Shown here piece by piece: positions 8,140-18,210 of a DNA stretch of 64,000 nucleotides (its first letter is position 1; each line of letters opens with the position of its first letter). A program made the translations under genes and the position numbers. The notes under the pieces are model-generated. The model was not told the origin of the DNA. It saw nothing but the letters and a program-made list of their open reading frames with translations, and searched no databases. Source of the stretch: Roseivirga sp. GTDB taxonomy: Bacteria; Bacteroidota; Bacteroidia; Cytophagales; Cyclobacteriaceae. The stretch lies in the NCBI GenBank assembly GCA_029262895.1, contig JAJCYM010000075.1:1-64000 (forward strand), in the 5' to 3' direction.

Positions 8140-8574
8140 TTATTTCTCAATTGTAATCACATAATTACCACCTATGCCATTGGCAACGCCTCCTGTCCCG
8201 GCAAATGAGAAACTAAACTTGAATGTGGATAGATCCAACGTATTAATGGTCACCACTTTTCCATCGTCCAAGGTGAGGGAACCGGCAGACACATCATCCC
8301 AGGTCCAGGTACCTGTGGGACTAAACAGATCACCAGCGTTGGTGGTAGTATAGCCACCACGGGTGAAGGACAAGGCAAAGCCGGGAAAATTCAAAGTTAT
8401 GTCTTGCCCATCAACCACAATTGAACTGTTTGATTGTAATGTCCAGTTTCCGGCAAGCAGAGCAAATGCTAATTCCTGTTCGGACTCTGTCACTGGTTCG
8501 TCTGGTTTACAACTTGTTGCGAGTAAAATTATGCATGCCCCAAGGACGTATTTGATCTTATTTAATCTATTCAC
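8140..8574 (-). CDS. Small lipoprotein behind the giant adhesin, lipocalin-like
   Basis: A 144-residue lipoprotein: hydrophobic signal then the lipobox LATSC with Cys22, followed by an acidic KPDEP spacer. The mature part reads LLAGNWTLQSNSSI, TGTWTWDDVSAGSLTL and YVITIEK, a beta-strand pattern like the lipocalin-like domains that begin G-x-W in Bacteroidota lipoproteins. It starts 5 bp after the stop of the 2944-residue adhesin gene and ends at a strong terminator, so it is the second gene of a two-gene operon. A role in anchoring or presenting the adhesin is possible but not shown. Confidence 0.8.
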   Translation of the reverse strand: MNRLNKIKYVLGACIILLATSCKPDEPVTESEQELAFALLAGNWTLQSNSSIVVDGQDITLNFPGFALSFTRGGYTTTNAGDLFSPTGTWTWDDVSAGSLTLDDGKVVTINTLDLSTFKFSFSFAGTGGVANGIGGNYVITIEK

Positions 8575-8579
8575 GATTC

Positions 8580-11500
8580 TTATCTTCTAATGATTACTTT
8601 TTTCTTTATGATTGACTGCTCTGTCTGGATAAGCATGATATAGATGCCCTGATTGTATTTGCTTACATCTATACTCACTTTGCTTTCCTTGATTTCCCTC
8701 CGGCTCAGCATCTGAATGCCAGTGGCGTCATGGATTATGATGTCAGCAGGCACACCATTCAGCTTGCTTAAATCGACTTCCAGGATTGAGGTAGCCGGAT
8801 TGGGATAAAGTGCGATGTCTTCCTCACCCAACTGGTTGTTATCAACTCCCGTGATGATCACACCTTCGCCCGTTAGTGTAACGGAAGCCTGACCATCTTC
8901 ATGTTCTGCGACAAGCTCTCCAACAAATTCTCTAACCTCAAACGGACTGAAAATAACAGGTGCTATCACACTCTCACCTACCCCTACTATAGCCGATGAA
9001 AGCGCCATGGTAAATCCACCCGGAACATCAATAATTCTCACTTCTACTGCCTTCTCACCAATGTTGGTAATCGTCAGAGGTTTGATGTTGTTTAGCCCCA
9101 AAGCGGTTGGTCCAAAATCAAGATCACCTGTCAGAATAATATCACCCTCAAGCACATTGGTGATGGTGACGGCAAATGCCTTCTCCAGGGTTCCATTTAC
9201 ACCATCATCAGTCTTGATTCTTATCGAATAACTGGTCTTGGCCTCAAAATCGAAGGCCTCTCCTGCCTTCAACTGATCACCGTCTATGGTGAAACTGCCA
9301 TTGTCCGTATCACCTGTGCCACTCACCAAGGCATAAGTATGATTATCACCTACATCAGGGTCCGTAGTACTGATAGTAGCTACTGCATCTCCTACCGCAT
9401 TGTTCTCATCTGTACTTTCGGTCGAAAGACTGATATCGCTCGGAAGGGTGTTAAACTGACGAGTTACAGTATTACTGGCATTGTTACCATTGCCTCCCCC
9501 ATCTTCAGCCCTATCAGCGCCCAATGACACATCTATATTGCCCGATGCCGTTGGGGTGATGGTAGCACTCCATACCTGATCTGTTGTGATGGACAGGAAG
9601 TTACTGGCTGTTCCATTAGCTACGGTAATATCACCTAATTCAAAGTTTGACACAGCCTCATCATAAGTAAAGGTCACTGTAAAGGGTGCATTTACAATGG
9701 AGGCTGCGGGAGTGGTCAGTGTGGCGGTTGGTTTAATACCATCTACAAAGATTGCTGAAGTAGCCCCTACATTATTTAGGGTCAATATGGCATCCACTCC
9801 AAACTCATCCTTCATGGTTCCTCCATTCAGATTCATCGCTGCTCCTACCGCTATTCCATCGGCATCCAACTCATCTTCTAATACCGTATAGCGGAAGATA
9901 ATCGTGCTTGAGCCTGCTACCGTGCCCACCTGAGTGGCATTGACAACTGTGCTGCCTATCGTAATCGGAATAGTGGCTGTACCCGTAATTGTCACCGGAA
10001 GGATCATATCCACGGTAAAGTCCAGATTTTCACCGATCTTGTAAGTTCCGTCAGTTGGTACAGCTACACTGTTTACTGTTGAGGCTGCTATAATGGTAAA
10101 GGTCCAGTCTGTATTGTTATTGATACCTGCATATACATTGCCGGCATCATCTGTCAGGGCTCCAGCATCTACATTTACGTAAAACTCTGTGGCCGGTGGT
10201 AAGATGAGGTTGGCTGGATCAATAGTCACTACTCCGCTCACGATAGTCACCTTACTGCTAGAGATATCAATGGTTTCCAAGACAGTGTCGTCTGACTTCT
10301 GCTTAATCACAATATCACCTGTTCCCTTATTGGCATTTTCTCCAAAGCTCAACACAAGGTTGGCACTTGGCAATACATCTGTGGCATCATCTGCAGGAGT
10401 AGTCAGCGGACTGCCGAACTCATTGTCATAGACCACCGTCAATTTAACACTCGCTGAACTCTTGTTTCCGGCTGTATCGGTAGCAGTGGCTGTTATATCT
10501 CTGGCACTTGGATCAAATGGTGCATTTGGCACAAGTGTCCAATTGCCTGAGCCATCAGTGGTCGTAGTACCTCGATTTTCTCCATCTACAAAGACAGTGA
10601 TGGTTACATTGGGTTCAGCTACTCCTTCAAAACCAGGTGTACCAGCGTTAGTAAGGTCATCTGTATCGCTGATACCCAAATCTGATGCACTTTGAAGATC
10701 AATTGTTGGTGCATTTGGTGCGGTAGCATCAATAGTAGCACCGATAGCCACACTTTCTGCACTGGTATTACCAGCGATATCGATGGCCTTAGCAGTTAAC
10801 ACATATACTCCATCGGCAAGTGGATTTGTACCTGAATAATCCAGACTCCAGTTACCTGAACCGTCAGTATTAGTCGTTCCAATACTTGAGGCATCTGAAA
10901 AGATCTCTACGGTCGAATTAGCCTCGGCTGTACCAAATACACCAGGCGTATTATCGCTGGTGATATGATCTGAGCTACTTGTTCCTGTGTCTGCAGTTAC
11001 TCCTGTCACTACAGGTGCTGCCGGAGCTGAAGTATCAACGATTACATCCAGTGCTGTACTTGCTGAGCTGGCATTGCCAGCAGCATCGGTAGCCTGGGCT
11101 GTGATCTGATAAGTATTGTCTGCAAGGGTAGTACCGGTATAGTCAAAAGTAAAATTACCACTGCCATCTGCTGTGGTGGTACCAATGCTTACTCCACCAA
11201 TAAATACTTCCAGGCTCGCCCCTGCCTCGGCCGTACCATTAAATAATAAGCTGTTCTCACTTGTGACCTGATCGGCTGCATCTGCTCCGGTATCTGTAGT
11301 GATGCTTGTCACTACTGGCGCTGCAGGTGCTGCAGTATCCACAGTCACAGGCAATGCAGTACTCTCAGCACTGGTATTACCAGCAGTGTCAGTAGCCTTT
11401 GCCGTCAGGGAATAAGTACCATCTGCCAAAGTGGTAGCAGTATGATCAAATGCCCAATTACCAGAACCATCCGCTGTGGTAGTCCCTATACTTGCTGCAT

Positions 11501-14500
11501 CTATAAATACTTCTACCATACTATTGGCCTCGGCCGTGCCATTAAAAGCAAGCGTTTGATCATTTGTCAGTAAATCAGCACTATTGGCCCCAGTATCATT
11601 TGTGATCCTGCTTACAGTAGGTGCATTTGGAGAAGAAGTATCCACAATAATACCCTTGTTTCCAGCTAAGGAATTAGCCGAACCAAGTGCCGGTAAAGTC
11701 AAGTCTGCGTCATTCCCTGCTGCGTCTTTTACCTCTGTATTGCCTGCCGCCTCCAAGGCAGTAGTGCTTATATAGTTTAAGTCAGCACTTTCAGAACCTT
11801 CTTGAACTGAGAAGGTATAATTTAGAGTAGTAGTCCCACTGCCTGAAACAAAGCCAAGATGATAGTCCAAGGCACCTGTTTCGAGTTGTATTTGAGGTCC
11901 ATTAACAACTATAACTACCTCACTAAATATAACCTGAACATTTATTTGCTCTCCAGCTTTATAGGAACCATCTGCTGTCGAACTGGTGACATCAACTACT
12001 ATAGGGGCTACATCATCTATCTCGAATTCAAGTGGCAAACCAATATCGCTGACGTTACCAGCCGCATCAGTAGCGGTAGCGGTCACCGAATATAAGCCTT
12101 CGCCCAAGCTGGTACCTGTATGATCAAAGCTAAAGTTACCAGAACCATCGGCTATGGCTGTTCCAATGCTTACCCCACCAATAAACACTTCTACTCTGCT
12201 ATTGGCCTCGGCCGAACCATTGAAAGCAAGCGTTTGATCATTTGTCAGCAAATCAGTACCATTCGTTCCAGTATCATTTGTGATACTACTTACGGCAGGA
12301 GCATTTGGAGAAGAAGTATCTACAATGATATCCTTGTTTCCAGCTAAGGAATTAGCCGAACCAAGTGCTGGTAAAGTCAAAATCGCATCAACCGCACTTC
12401 CGTTTTTCAAGGTTCCACCATTTAAACTCAATGAACCTGTTCCTACATAGTCCAAGTCTGAGCTCACATCACCTGACTGAACTGTATAGCTGAATAAAAG
12501 GGTCGTTGTGGTCGAGCCACTAGTAAAGTCCACGACTCGATCCGTTGTACCGGCCTCAAGAGTCAATTGAGGAGTGCCGGTAACCGTAATAGCCTGCGTG
12601 AATGTCACGGTAATAGCAATAACATCTCCTACTTTATAGCTTCCATTTGCAGTGGTACTTGTCACACTCGTTACAACAGGAGCATCATCATCCAAAAGGG
12701 TCACTGTTTGTTTTTGAATCCCGTTTTCGGTGCCATTTGTCACCCCGGTGATGTCAATAATGATCGTTTCATTGCCTTCCGTATCTGTATCCTGAGTAGC
12801 TGTTAATCCAATCGCAGCATTGGCCGATGTGCTTCCGGCATTGATGGTAATGGATGTACTAGCCGTATTGTTATAATCGGTTCCATTTGTAGCGGTACCT
12901 GAATAGCCAAGTGTTACTGTGACATCTCGGCCACTTACCGCGGATAATGTAGCCGTAATACTAGACGTGCCTTCTGCTTCTGCGATTGAGCTCGATCCAA
13001 CTGAAAGTATTACTGTTGGCTCTGCATCATTATCTGTTATCGTATAAGTCAGTGTGGTCTGTCCTCCCAAAGTGGCATTGGTGGGATTAGACAAAGTCAG
13101 AATAATCGTCTCATTCTCCTCATCCAGTAAGTCATCTACAATACCCACAATCTGCTGCTGAAAGTCCTGCTCGCCCGGATTAAAGGTAATCGTTCCTCCA
13201 ACAGTGGTATGGTCTGTGCCACCAGCGGTCGCTGTTCCAGTGACCGCATAGTCGACCGTTACTGTCTTTCCACTCACAGCACTCAAGGAAACCTGTATGT
13301 CCTGGCTTGGCTCACTCTCCGATTGTCCATCGGTAGCAAGAGCAAAGAATACTGTTGGGGTAGCATCGTCATCATTGATGGTATAGGTATGGACTGTATT
13401 GGTACCTAGGGTTGCATTGCTCGGGTTCGATAAAGTTACTATAACCGTCTCATCCGTTTCATCCAGGGCATCCCCTATTATACTGGCAATAGTAATATTA
13501 TTGCTGGAATTACCTGCTGAGATCGTCAACGTGCCATCGGCCAATGTGTAATCTGTACCTGAGCCGGTAGCTGTTCCCGTTACTGTATAGTCTACTGTTA
13601 CATCTCTTCCACTCACTGAAGTCAATGCTACCTGAAGGTTGGCTGAAGTAGTCGACTCTGCGCCATTACTGCTGGTAGATGTAAAGGCCACTGTTGGTGT
13701 AGCATCATCATCATTAATCGTATAGGTATGGACCGTATTAGTGCCCAGGGTCGCATTGCTTGGGTTCGATAAGGTCACTATCACCGTCTCATCCGCCTCA
13801 TCTAACAAATCACCTATAATACTGGCAATCGTGATATTGTTACTCGAATTACCTGCTGAGATCGTTAACGTACCATTGGCTAAGGTATAGTCCGTTCCAC
13901 TGCCCGTGGCCGTTCCCGTTACAGCATAGTCTACCATTACATCTTGGCCACTTACTGCGCTTAACGCTACCTGTAAGTTGGCCGAAGTAGTCGACTCTGC
14001 ACCATTACTGCTGGTGGACGTAAAGGCTACGGTAGGGGTAGCATCGTCATCATTAATGGTATAGGTATGGACTGTATTGGTACCTAAGGTCGCATTGCTT
14101 GGATTCGATAAAGTCACAATTACAGTTTCATCGGTCTCATCCAAAGCATCTTCTACTATGCTGGCTATCGTAATGTTATTACTGCTATTACCCGCTGTGA
14201 TGGTTAGCGTGCCTGCAGCCAGCGTGTAGTCAGTACCGCCACCTATGGCTGTACCGGTAATCGCATAGTCTACCGTCACATCCTGGCCACTGACTGCTGA
14301 TAGGTCTACTTGTAAGTTGGCTGTGGTGGCTGACTCGGCTGCATTGCTTGCAGTTGAGTTAAAGGCAATCGTTGGTATTGCATCATCGTCATTAATCGTA
14401 TAGGTATGTACTGTATTGGCACCCAAATTGGCATTACTTGGGTTAGATAAGGTCACAATCACCGTTTCATTCGCCTCATCCAGAACATCATCCACTATGC

Positions 14501-17414
14501 TGGCAATGGTGATATTGTCGTTGGCTTCTCCTGCACTGATAGTCAAAGTACCATTGGCCAGGGTAAAGTCTGTGCCACTTCCTGTAGCTGTTCCGGTAAT
14601 GGCATAGTCTACGGTGGCGTCAAGGGCACTTAATGCATCCAAATCAACTTGTAGATGGGAACTACTCACACTTTCGGCTCCATTGCTGGAAGTCGCATTG
14701 AACTCTATGGTTGGAAATTCAGACAAGCTAATAGTCGAGGTTCTATTTAGATTATTATTTGTGTTTGAATCATTGCCCGTATTATTGCCGCTATCTACAA
14801 GTTGGGTAATAGAGATTACCCGATTATTGGTAGTTGGACTGGCAGCATTATTTTGATAAGTCAAGTTATCAACCATCGTACTAAAATCAGTAGCACTTAG
14901 GGTAGCTCCTGAAGTAACCAAAGTAGCCGTACCTGCGGCTATGGTCACGAAGTAGCTTAGAGAATTTGTAGCGGTGGTTCCAGAATTACCATGGTTTAGA
15001 GCCACAGCACTGCCATCAATATTAATAACTTCATCAGCACCTGCGGTGCTTCCATCGGCCACATTGGTAATTGAGAATGTTATCGAGGCCATTGTTTGTG
15101 CTGCTTCACCAGGAAATGTTGTCACGCTGGAAAAAGGACTCACAGCACTTCCCCATATATAAAAGATGGGGTCATCTCCAGTTGCATTAATGGCTGGGGC
15201 AGTATCAATAGCCTGAACCGTAACAGTAGAAGAAATTGATAGTGCAGTCGTGTTTAAATTACCTCCACTATTACTTCCATTATCTGTAATACTGGTAATG
15301 GTTATCACTCTTGTTCCTTCCGTTGGATCATTGTCTGAAACGTTGTAGGTGAATCCATTAATAATACCATTGAAAACTGCGGTAGAAATTCCAGCAGCCT
15401 TGGTGAAGGTAATGGTCCTGGTATTGCTCGAATGGATAATAGTATAAGAAATGGAATTATCAGAAGTTGTACCAAAGGTATTACCCAAATTAACCGGCTG
15501 GAATCCATCAAAATCTTCGAAGGTTTCGTTGTTTCCTTTGATTCCGTCTGTAACATTGGTTACGGTCATCACCCATTCGGTAATTAGCTGACCCGCTTCA
15601 ACAGTTGAGGCTGATGCACTTGAAAAAGGAGTTGCTGCTTGAATAGCTTCAATAGCGGTTGGATTATCTCCTGATGCAGTCAAGGTAGGTCCATCGTCTA
15701 AGGCAGTAACCGCTACAGTTGCCTGAATAGAGTTCGCACTCTCAATACCATCATTGTCCTTGGCAGTAATGGTAAAGGCATTCAAAGTACCGTTAGTGTC
15801 TGCCGATGGTGTCCAGGTCGCGCTTTTAGAAGCCGTGATTTCGTCATTAGTACCAGTCGCAAAAGCACTGCCATTAATAGTTAGGGTTCCTGTACTCACC
15901 ACTTGAACCACAAAAGCATCTACTGTTCCATCTCCATCAGCTTCATCACCTTGGGCAGCTATCTCCGCAAAGGTGATCTCCACTCCAGTATCTTCATTGG
16001 TTGTCTCAACCACTGTAGTCAAGGTGGTAAAAGTCGGAACTTCATCATCATCTGTAATTGTCACTGTCTCTTCCTGAGTCCCTGATTCCGTACCATTAGT
16101 GACTCCGGTGATTTCTATTGTAAGGGATTCGCTGTCATCATCTAGAAGATCGTTTACTCCAGTCACAACAGTAGTCCCTGTTGTACTACCGGCACCAATC
16201 ACAATACTCATAGTCGAAAGTGTGAAATCATCAGTTAGCGTAGCTGTTCCTCCGGACTTCAGCCCAACCGTTACTGTGGTTGGCTGACTTGAAACTGCGG
16301 ACAATGTTGCTGTTATTGTACTAGTTCCTGCATTCTCAGCAATCGCTGGACTAGAGGATGATAAGGTCACACTTGGCCCTGTATTGACAGCTCCAATAGT
16401 GGCAGGACCAAAAGTAAAATCGCTATCGTGAGTATCTGTATCAAGGCCGTTCGTAAATCGCTGTACCGATTCTGGATTGGTACTAGAGGCATTGCCACTG
16501 GGTGCTTCATTGGCTCCTCCGCCAATCATCACGACATCTACAATAGCTCCTCCCGGATCCTTAAGGTTGATTGTCAAACCTGTATTATTCATAGCCCCAC
16601 TCCCATCAACATTTCCCAACACCAGGTAATCTCCTGCTTCTGTGCTATTAAAAGTACCCATACCGGCAGTGAAATAATGTTGAGCGTCAAAAGCACCTGC
16701 TGTGGTCAGGTCTCCAGTAACATCAGACCCATCATTCAATTCTATAGTCCAGTCCGTAAAATCAACCCCCGCACTGTTGATAAACAATTCTATCCATTCA
16801 TCCACGGATGTAACACTTCCTGAACCAATTGTACCATCAAAACCATTGGAACTCCAATCTTGTTGTGGGTCTGTCACCACTTCATTAATCACTACATCCA
16901 CTGTAGTAAAGTTCAAGGTCGTAGCATCTGCGATTCCAGCAAAATCATCGCCCCCATCATCATCCAATGCGGTCGCATCAATCAATATGTGATAAGCCGT
17001 TCCTTTTTTTAAGGTCCCGGACGGATTCAAAGTTACTGTAGTGGTAGAGATGCTTACTAAAGAGCCGTTGGTCACATCCAGTTGCTCGAAGTTACCCACA
17101 CCTGTTTCTACTATGGTAATATTACCAGTGCCTGCTACCATATTGTTATCAAATGTCAGGGTCAGATTCTGACTTAAGGTCACGTTTGTAGCATCATCAG
17201 CCGGAGTGCTACTTTGTAAGATGGGTACTGTTACATCTACCGCACCAAAATTGAACGTGGCTACATCCGTAATTCCGGTATAGCTATTACCATTAAGATC
17301 ATCCATGGGAATAGCAGCACTTCCCAGGAAAATTAGAATAGCCATTAAGACTAGGTTCACCAATGCCGAACTGAAGTTCTTTATTAGGCTTTTATTGATA
17401 TGATTAAAGTCCAT
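8580..17414 (-). CDS. Giant multidomain surface protein exported by the type IX secretion system
   Basis: 2944 residues. Approximate order: N-terminal signal/membrane segment (15-35, NLVLMAILIFLG); a fragment matching only the end of an SbsA-type Ig domain (35-62); a full SbsA-type Ig domain (63-172); a lamin-tail-like domain (173-345, VINEVVTDPQ, DEWIELF); a Calx-beta domain (346-460); cadherin-like segments (460-890); five near-identical Calx-beta units of 113 residues (893-1457) plus a divergent one (to about 1575); bacterial Ig repeats (1575-2330) with the motif SPNAPAVSSITNDTG; another SbsA-type Ig (2335-2440); a cadherin-like domain (about 2655-2755, DPDVGDNHTYAL, FDFEAKTSYSIRI); a choice-of-anchor-D/ASH-like domain (2755-2860); and a T9SS type A sorting domain (about 2868-2944, LYPNPATSILEVDLS to KKKVIIRR). 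The DDD/DND motifs would bind calcium. It is a putative calcium-dependent adhesin, the head gene of a two-gene operon. Confidence 0.92.
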   Translation of the reverse strand: MDFNHINKSLIKNFSSALVNLVLMAILIFLGSAAIPMDDLNGNSYTGITDVATFNFGAVDVTVPILQSSTPADDATNVTLSQNLTLTFDNNMVAGTGNITIVETGVGNFEQLDVTNGSLVSISTTTVTLNPSGTLKKGTAYHILIDATALDDDGGDDFAGIADATTLNFTTVDVVINEVVTDPQQDWSSNGFDGTIGSGSVTSVDEWIELFINSAGVDFTDWTIELNDGSDVTGDLTTAGAFDAQHYFTAGMGTFNSTEAGDYLVLGNVDGSGAMNNTGLTINLKDPGGAIVDVVMIGGGANEAPSGNASSTNPESVQRFTNGLDTDTHDSDFTFGPATIGAVNTGPSVTLSSSSPAIAENAGTSTITATLSAVSSQPTTVTVGLKSGGTATLTDDFTLSTMSIVIGAGSTTGTTVVTGVNDLLDDDSESLTIEITGVTNGTESGTQEETVTITDDDEVPTFTTLTTVVETTNEDTGVEITFAEIAAQGDEADGDGTVDAFVVQVVSTGTLTINGSAFATGTNDEITASKSATWTPSADTNGTLNAFTITAKDNDGIESANSIQATVAVTALDDGPTLTASGDNPTAIEAIQAATPFSSASASTVEAGQLITEWVMTVTNVTDGIKGNNETFEDFDGFQPVNLGNTFGTTSDNSISYTIIHSSNTRTITFTKAAGISTAVFNGIINGFTYNVSDNDPTEGTRVITITSITDNGSNSGGNLNTTALSISSTVTVQAIDTAPAINATGDDPIFYIWGSAVSPFSSVTTFPGEAAQTMASITFSITNVADGSTAGADEVINIDGSAVALNHGNSGTTATNSLSYFVTIAAGTATLVTSGATLSATDFSTMVDNLTYQNNAASPTTNNRVISITQLVDSGNNTGNDSNTNNNLNRTSTISLSEFPTIEFNATSSNGAESVSSSHLQVDLDALSALDATVDYAITGTATGSGTDFTLANGTLTISAGEANDNITIASIVDDVLDEANETVIVTLSNPSNANLGANTVHTYTINDDDAIPTIAFNSTASNAAESATTANLQVDLSAVSGQDVTVDYAITGTAIGGGTDYTLAAGTLTITAGNSSNNITIASIVEDALDETDETVIVTLSNPSNATLGTNTVHTYTINDDDATPTVAFTSTSSNGAESTTSANLQVALSAVSGQDVMVDYAVTGTATGSGTDYTLANGTLTISAGNSSNNITIASIIGDLLDEADETVIVTLSNPSNATLGTNTVHTYTINDDDATPTVAFTSTSSNGAESTTSANLQVALTSVSGRDVTVDYTVTGTATGSGTDYTLADGTLTISAGNSSNNITIASIIGDALDETDETVIVTLSNPSNATLGTNTVHTYTINDDDATPTVFFALATDGQSESEPSQDIQVSLSAVSGKTVTVDYAVTGTATAGGTDHTTVGGTITFNPGEQDFQQQIVGIVDDLLDEENETIILTLSNPTNATLGGQTTLTYTITDNDAEPTVILSVGSSSIAEAEGTSSITATLSAVSGRDVTVTLGYSGTATNGTDYNNTASTSITINAGSTSANAAIGLTATQDTDTEGNETIIIDITGVTNGTENGIQKQTVTLLDDDAPVVTSVTSTTANGSYKVGDVIAITVTFTQAITVTGTPQLTLEAGTTDRVVDFTSGSTTTTLLFSYTVQSGDVSSDLDYVGTGSLSLNGGTLKNGSAVDAILTLPALGSANSLAGNKDIIVDTSSPNAPAVSSITNDTGTNGTDLLTNDQTLAFNGSAEANSRVEVFIGGVSIGTAIADGSGNFSFDHTGTSLGEGLYSVTATATDAAGNVSDIGLPLEFEIDDVAPIVVDVTSSTADGSYKAGEQINVQVIFSEVVIVVNGPQIQLETGALDYHLGFVSGSGTTTLNYTFSVQEGSESADLNYISTTALEAAGNTEVKDAAGNDADLTLPALGSANSLAGNKGIIVDTSSPNAPTVSRITNDTGANSADLLTNDQTLAFNGTAEANSMVEVFIDAASIGTTTADGSGNWAFDHTATTLADGTYSLTAKATDTAGNTSAESTALPVTVDTAAPAAPVVTSITTDTGADAADQVTSENSLLFNGTAEAGASLEVFIGGVSIGTTTADGSGNFTFDYTGTTLADNTYQITAQATDAAGNASSASTALDVIVDTSAPAAPVVTGVTADTGTSSSDHITSDNTPGVFGTAEANSTVEIFSDASSIGTTNTDGSGNWSLDYSGTNPLADGVYVLTAKAIDIAGNTSAESVAIGATIDATAPNAPTIDLQSASDLGISDTDDLTNAGTPGFEGVAEPNVTITVFVDGENRGTTTTDGSGNWTLVPNAPFDPSARDITATATDTAGNKSSASVKLTVVYDNEFGSPLTTPADDATDVLPSANLVLSFGENANKGTGDIVIKQKSDDTVLETIDISSSKVTIVSGVVTIDPANLILPPATEFYVNVDAGALTDDAGNVYAGINNNTDWTFTIIAASTVNSVAVPTDGTYKIGENLDFTVDMILPVTITGTATIPITIGSTVVNATQVGTVAGSSTIIFRYTVLEDELDADGIAVGAAMNLNGGTMKDEFGVDAILTLNNVGATSAIFVDGIKPTATLTTPAASIVNAPFTVTFTYDEAVSNFELGDITVANGTASNFLSITTDQVWSATITPTASGNIDVSLGADRAEDGGGNGNNASNTVTRQFNTLPSDISLSTESTDENNAVGDAVATISTTDPDVGDNHTYALVSGTGDTDNGSFTIDGDQLKAGEAFDFEAKTSYSIRIKTDDGVNGTLEKAFAVTITNVLEGDIILTGDLDFGPTALGLNNIKPLTITNIGEKAVEVRIIDVPGGFTMALSSAIVGVGESVIAPVIFSPFEVREFVGELVAEHEDGQASVTLTGEGVIITGVDNNQLGEEDIALYPNPATSILEVDLSKLNGVPADIIIHDATGIQMLSRREIKESKVSIDVSKYNQGIYIMLIQTEQSIIKKKVIIRR
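13042..14737. repeat. Five tandem 339-bp repeats inside the giant adhesin gene
   Basis: The landmark GTATAGGTATGGA (or a one-to-few-base variant) recurs at 13042, 13381, 13720, 14059 and 14398, exactly 339 bp apart each time. Each unit encodes one 113-residue Calx-beta domain (PSNATLGTNTVHTYTINDDD at its boundary). The middle units are nearly identical in DNA as well as protein, while the first (13042) and last are more diverged, a sign of recent amplification or gene conversion in the centre. Confidence 0.9.
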
Positions 17415-18210
17415 AGTTTCTAGATATAATTCTCTAATTATTTGGCGCTATGACATTAGCTGATATACCAGCAGTATCTTGCTAAAATGCCTTTCTCTAT
17501 ATTTCTGAGATAAATCAGGAGGTAAAAGAGAGCGTCTGCTTTTGTATTCTACCTTCCTCTTGCGGCCGAGAGCCTTTGACTATAATCAACAGGGTTTTTG
17601 CGATAGCTCTTTTCAGAGTTATCCATGATCTAGCTAGGATTTTTTACCGAGCAGACCACTTTAAAATCGTCATACAGTTCCACCATTTCATGCAATCGAG
17701 CGATCTAAACTCGGTTGGTATCAAGAATTAACTCCTTTGGACTGTCCAGGTGATAATGTAGAACCACACTTGGGTAAAACAGATATAATATGTGTTCCTT
17801 TCAAATCAAGAAAGGTTTGAGAGCATCCGAGATGCTAAACAAAGTACAAAGGGGTTATAGATACGTTGATTTTCAAAATCACATGCCAACGAACTAGTTA
17901 ACATATCCTAATCAACAAAATTAGTGGAGGTCTCGCTGAAAAAGCGATACCAATTCTACTAAAAGAAATCTTACCGAAAAAGAGAAATTGCGAATTTTAC
18001 TTTTTTTTATTTCAACGACAGGCAATCTCTACCTCGTTTCAACATTGGAATTCTAACTAATGCCCAGCAGGGAAAATCCTATACAAATAATGTAATTGAT
18101 TACGGTAGATCGTTGCATGTTAGAATGGAGATGTGATTGATATCAAGAATTGATTCTATACGTTTTTGAAGTGTATTGCGAGTCAAGGTTTAATCTGGAT
18201 GGTATAACGA
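17415..18210. other. Gene-free 796-bp region upstream of the giant adhesin
   Basis: No open frame longer than about 40 codons with convincing composition is present. The minus strand must hold the promoter of the adhesin operon. Between about 17810 and 17540 the minus strand reads protein-like in one frame (ELILDTNRV, then after a stop RLHEMVELYDDFKVVCSV, then after another stop KSYRKNPVDYSQRLSAARG), which could be a decayed gene or chance; stop spacing is close to random. Two similar 13-mers, GGTATCAAGAATT near 17738 and TGATATCAAGAATT near 18138, lie about 400 bp apart. No terminator hairpin of good quality was found. Confidence 0.5.

Noticed and set aside
8580-17414. Many open frames on the plus strand inside the giant adhesin gene, up to 131 codons (16428-16823)
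   Set aside because: They are antisense to a long gene of biased, Thr/Ser/Asp-rich repeats, change frame between repeats and have no start signals or domain sense.
17540-17810. Decayed gene on the minus strand
   Set aside because: The protein-like reading is broken by stops at near-random spacing and matches no family I know, so it is reported only as a possible remnant and not as a pseudogene.
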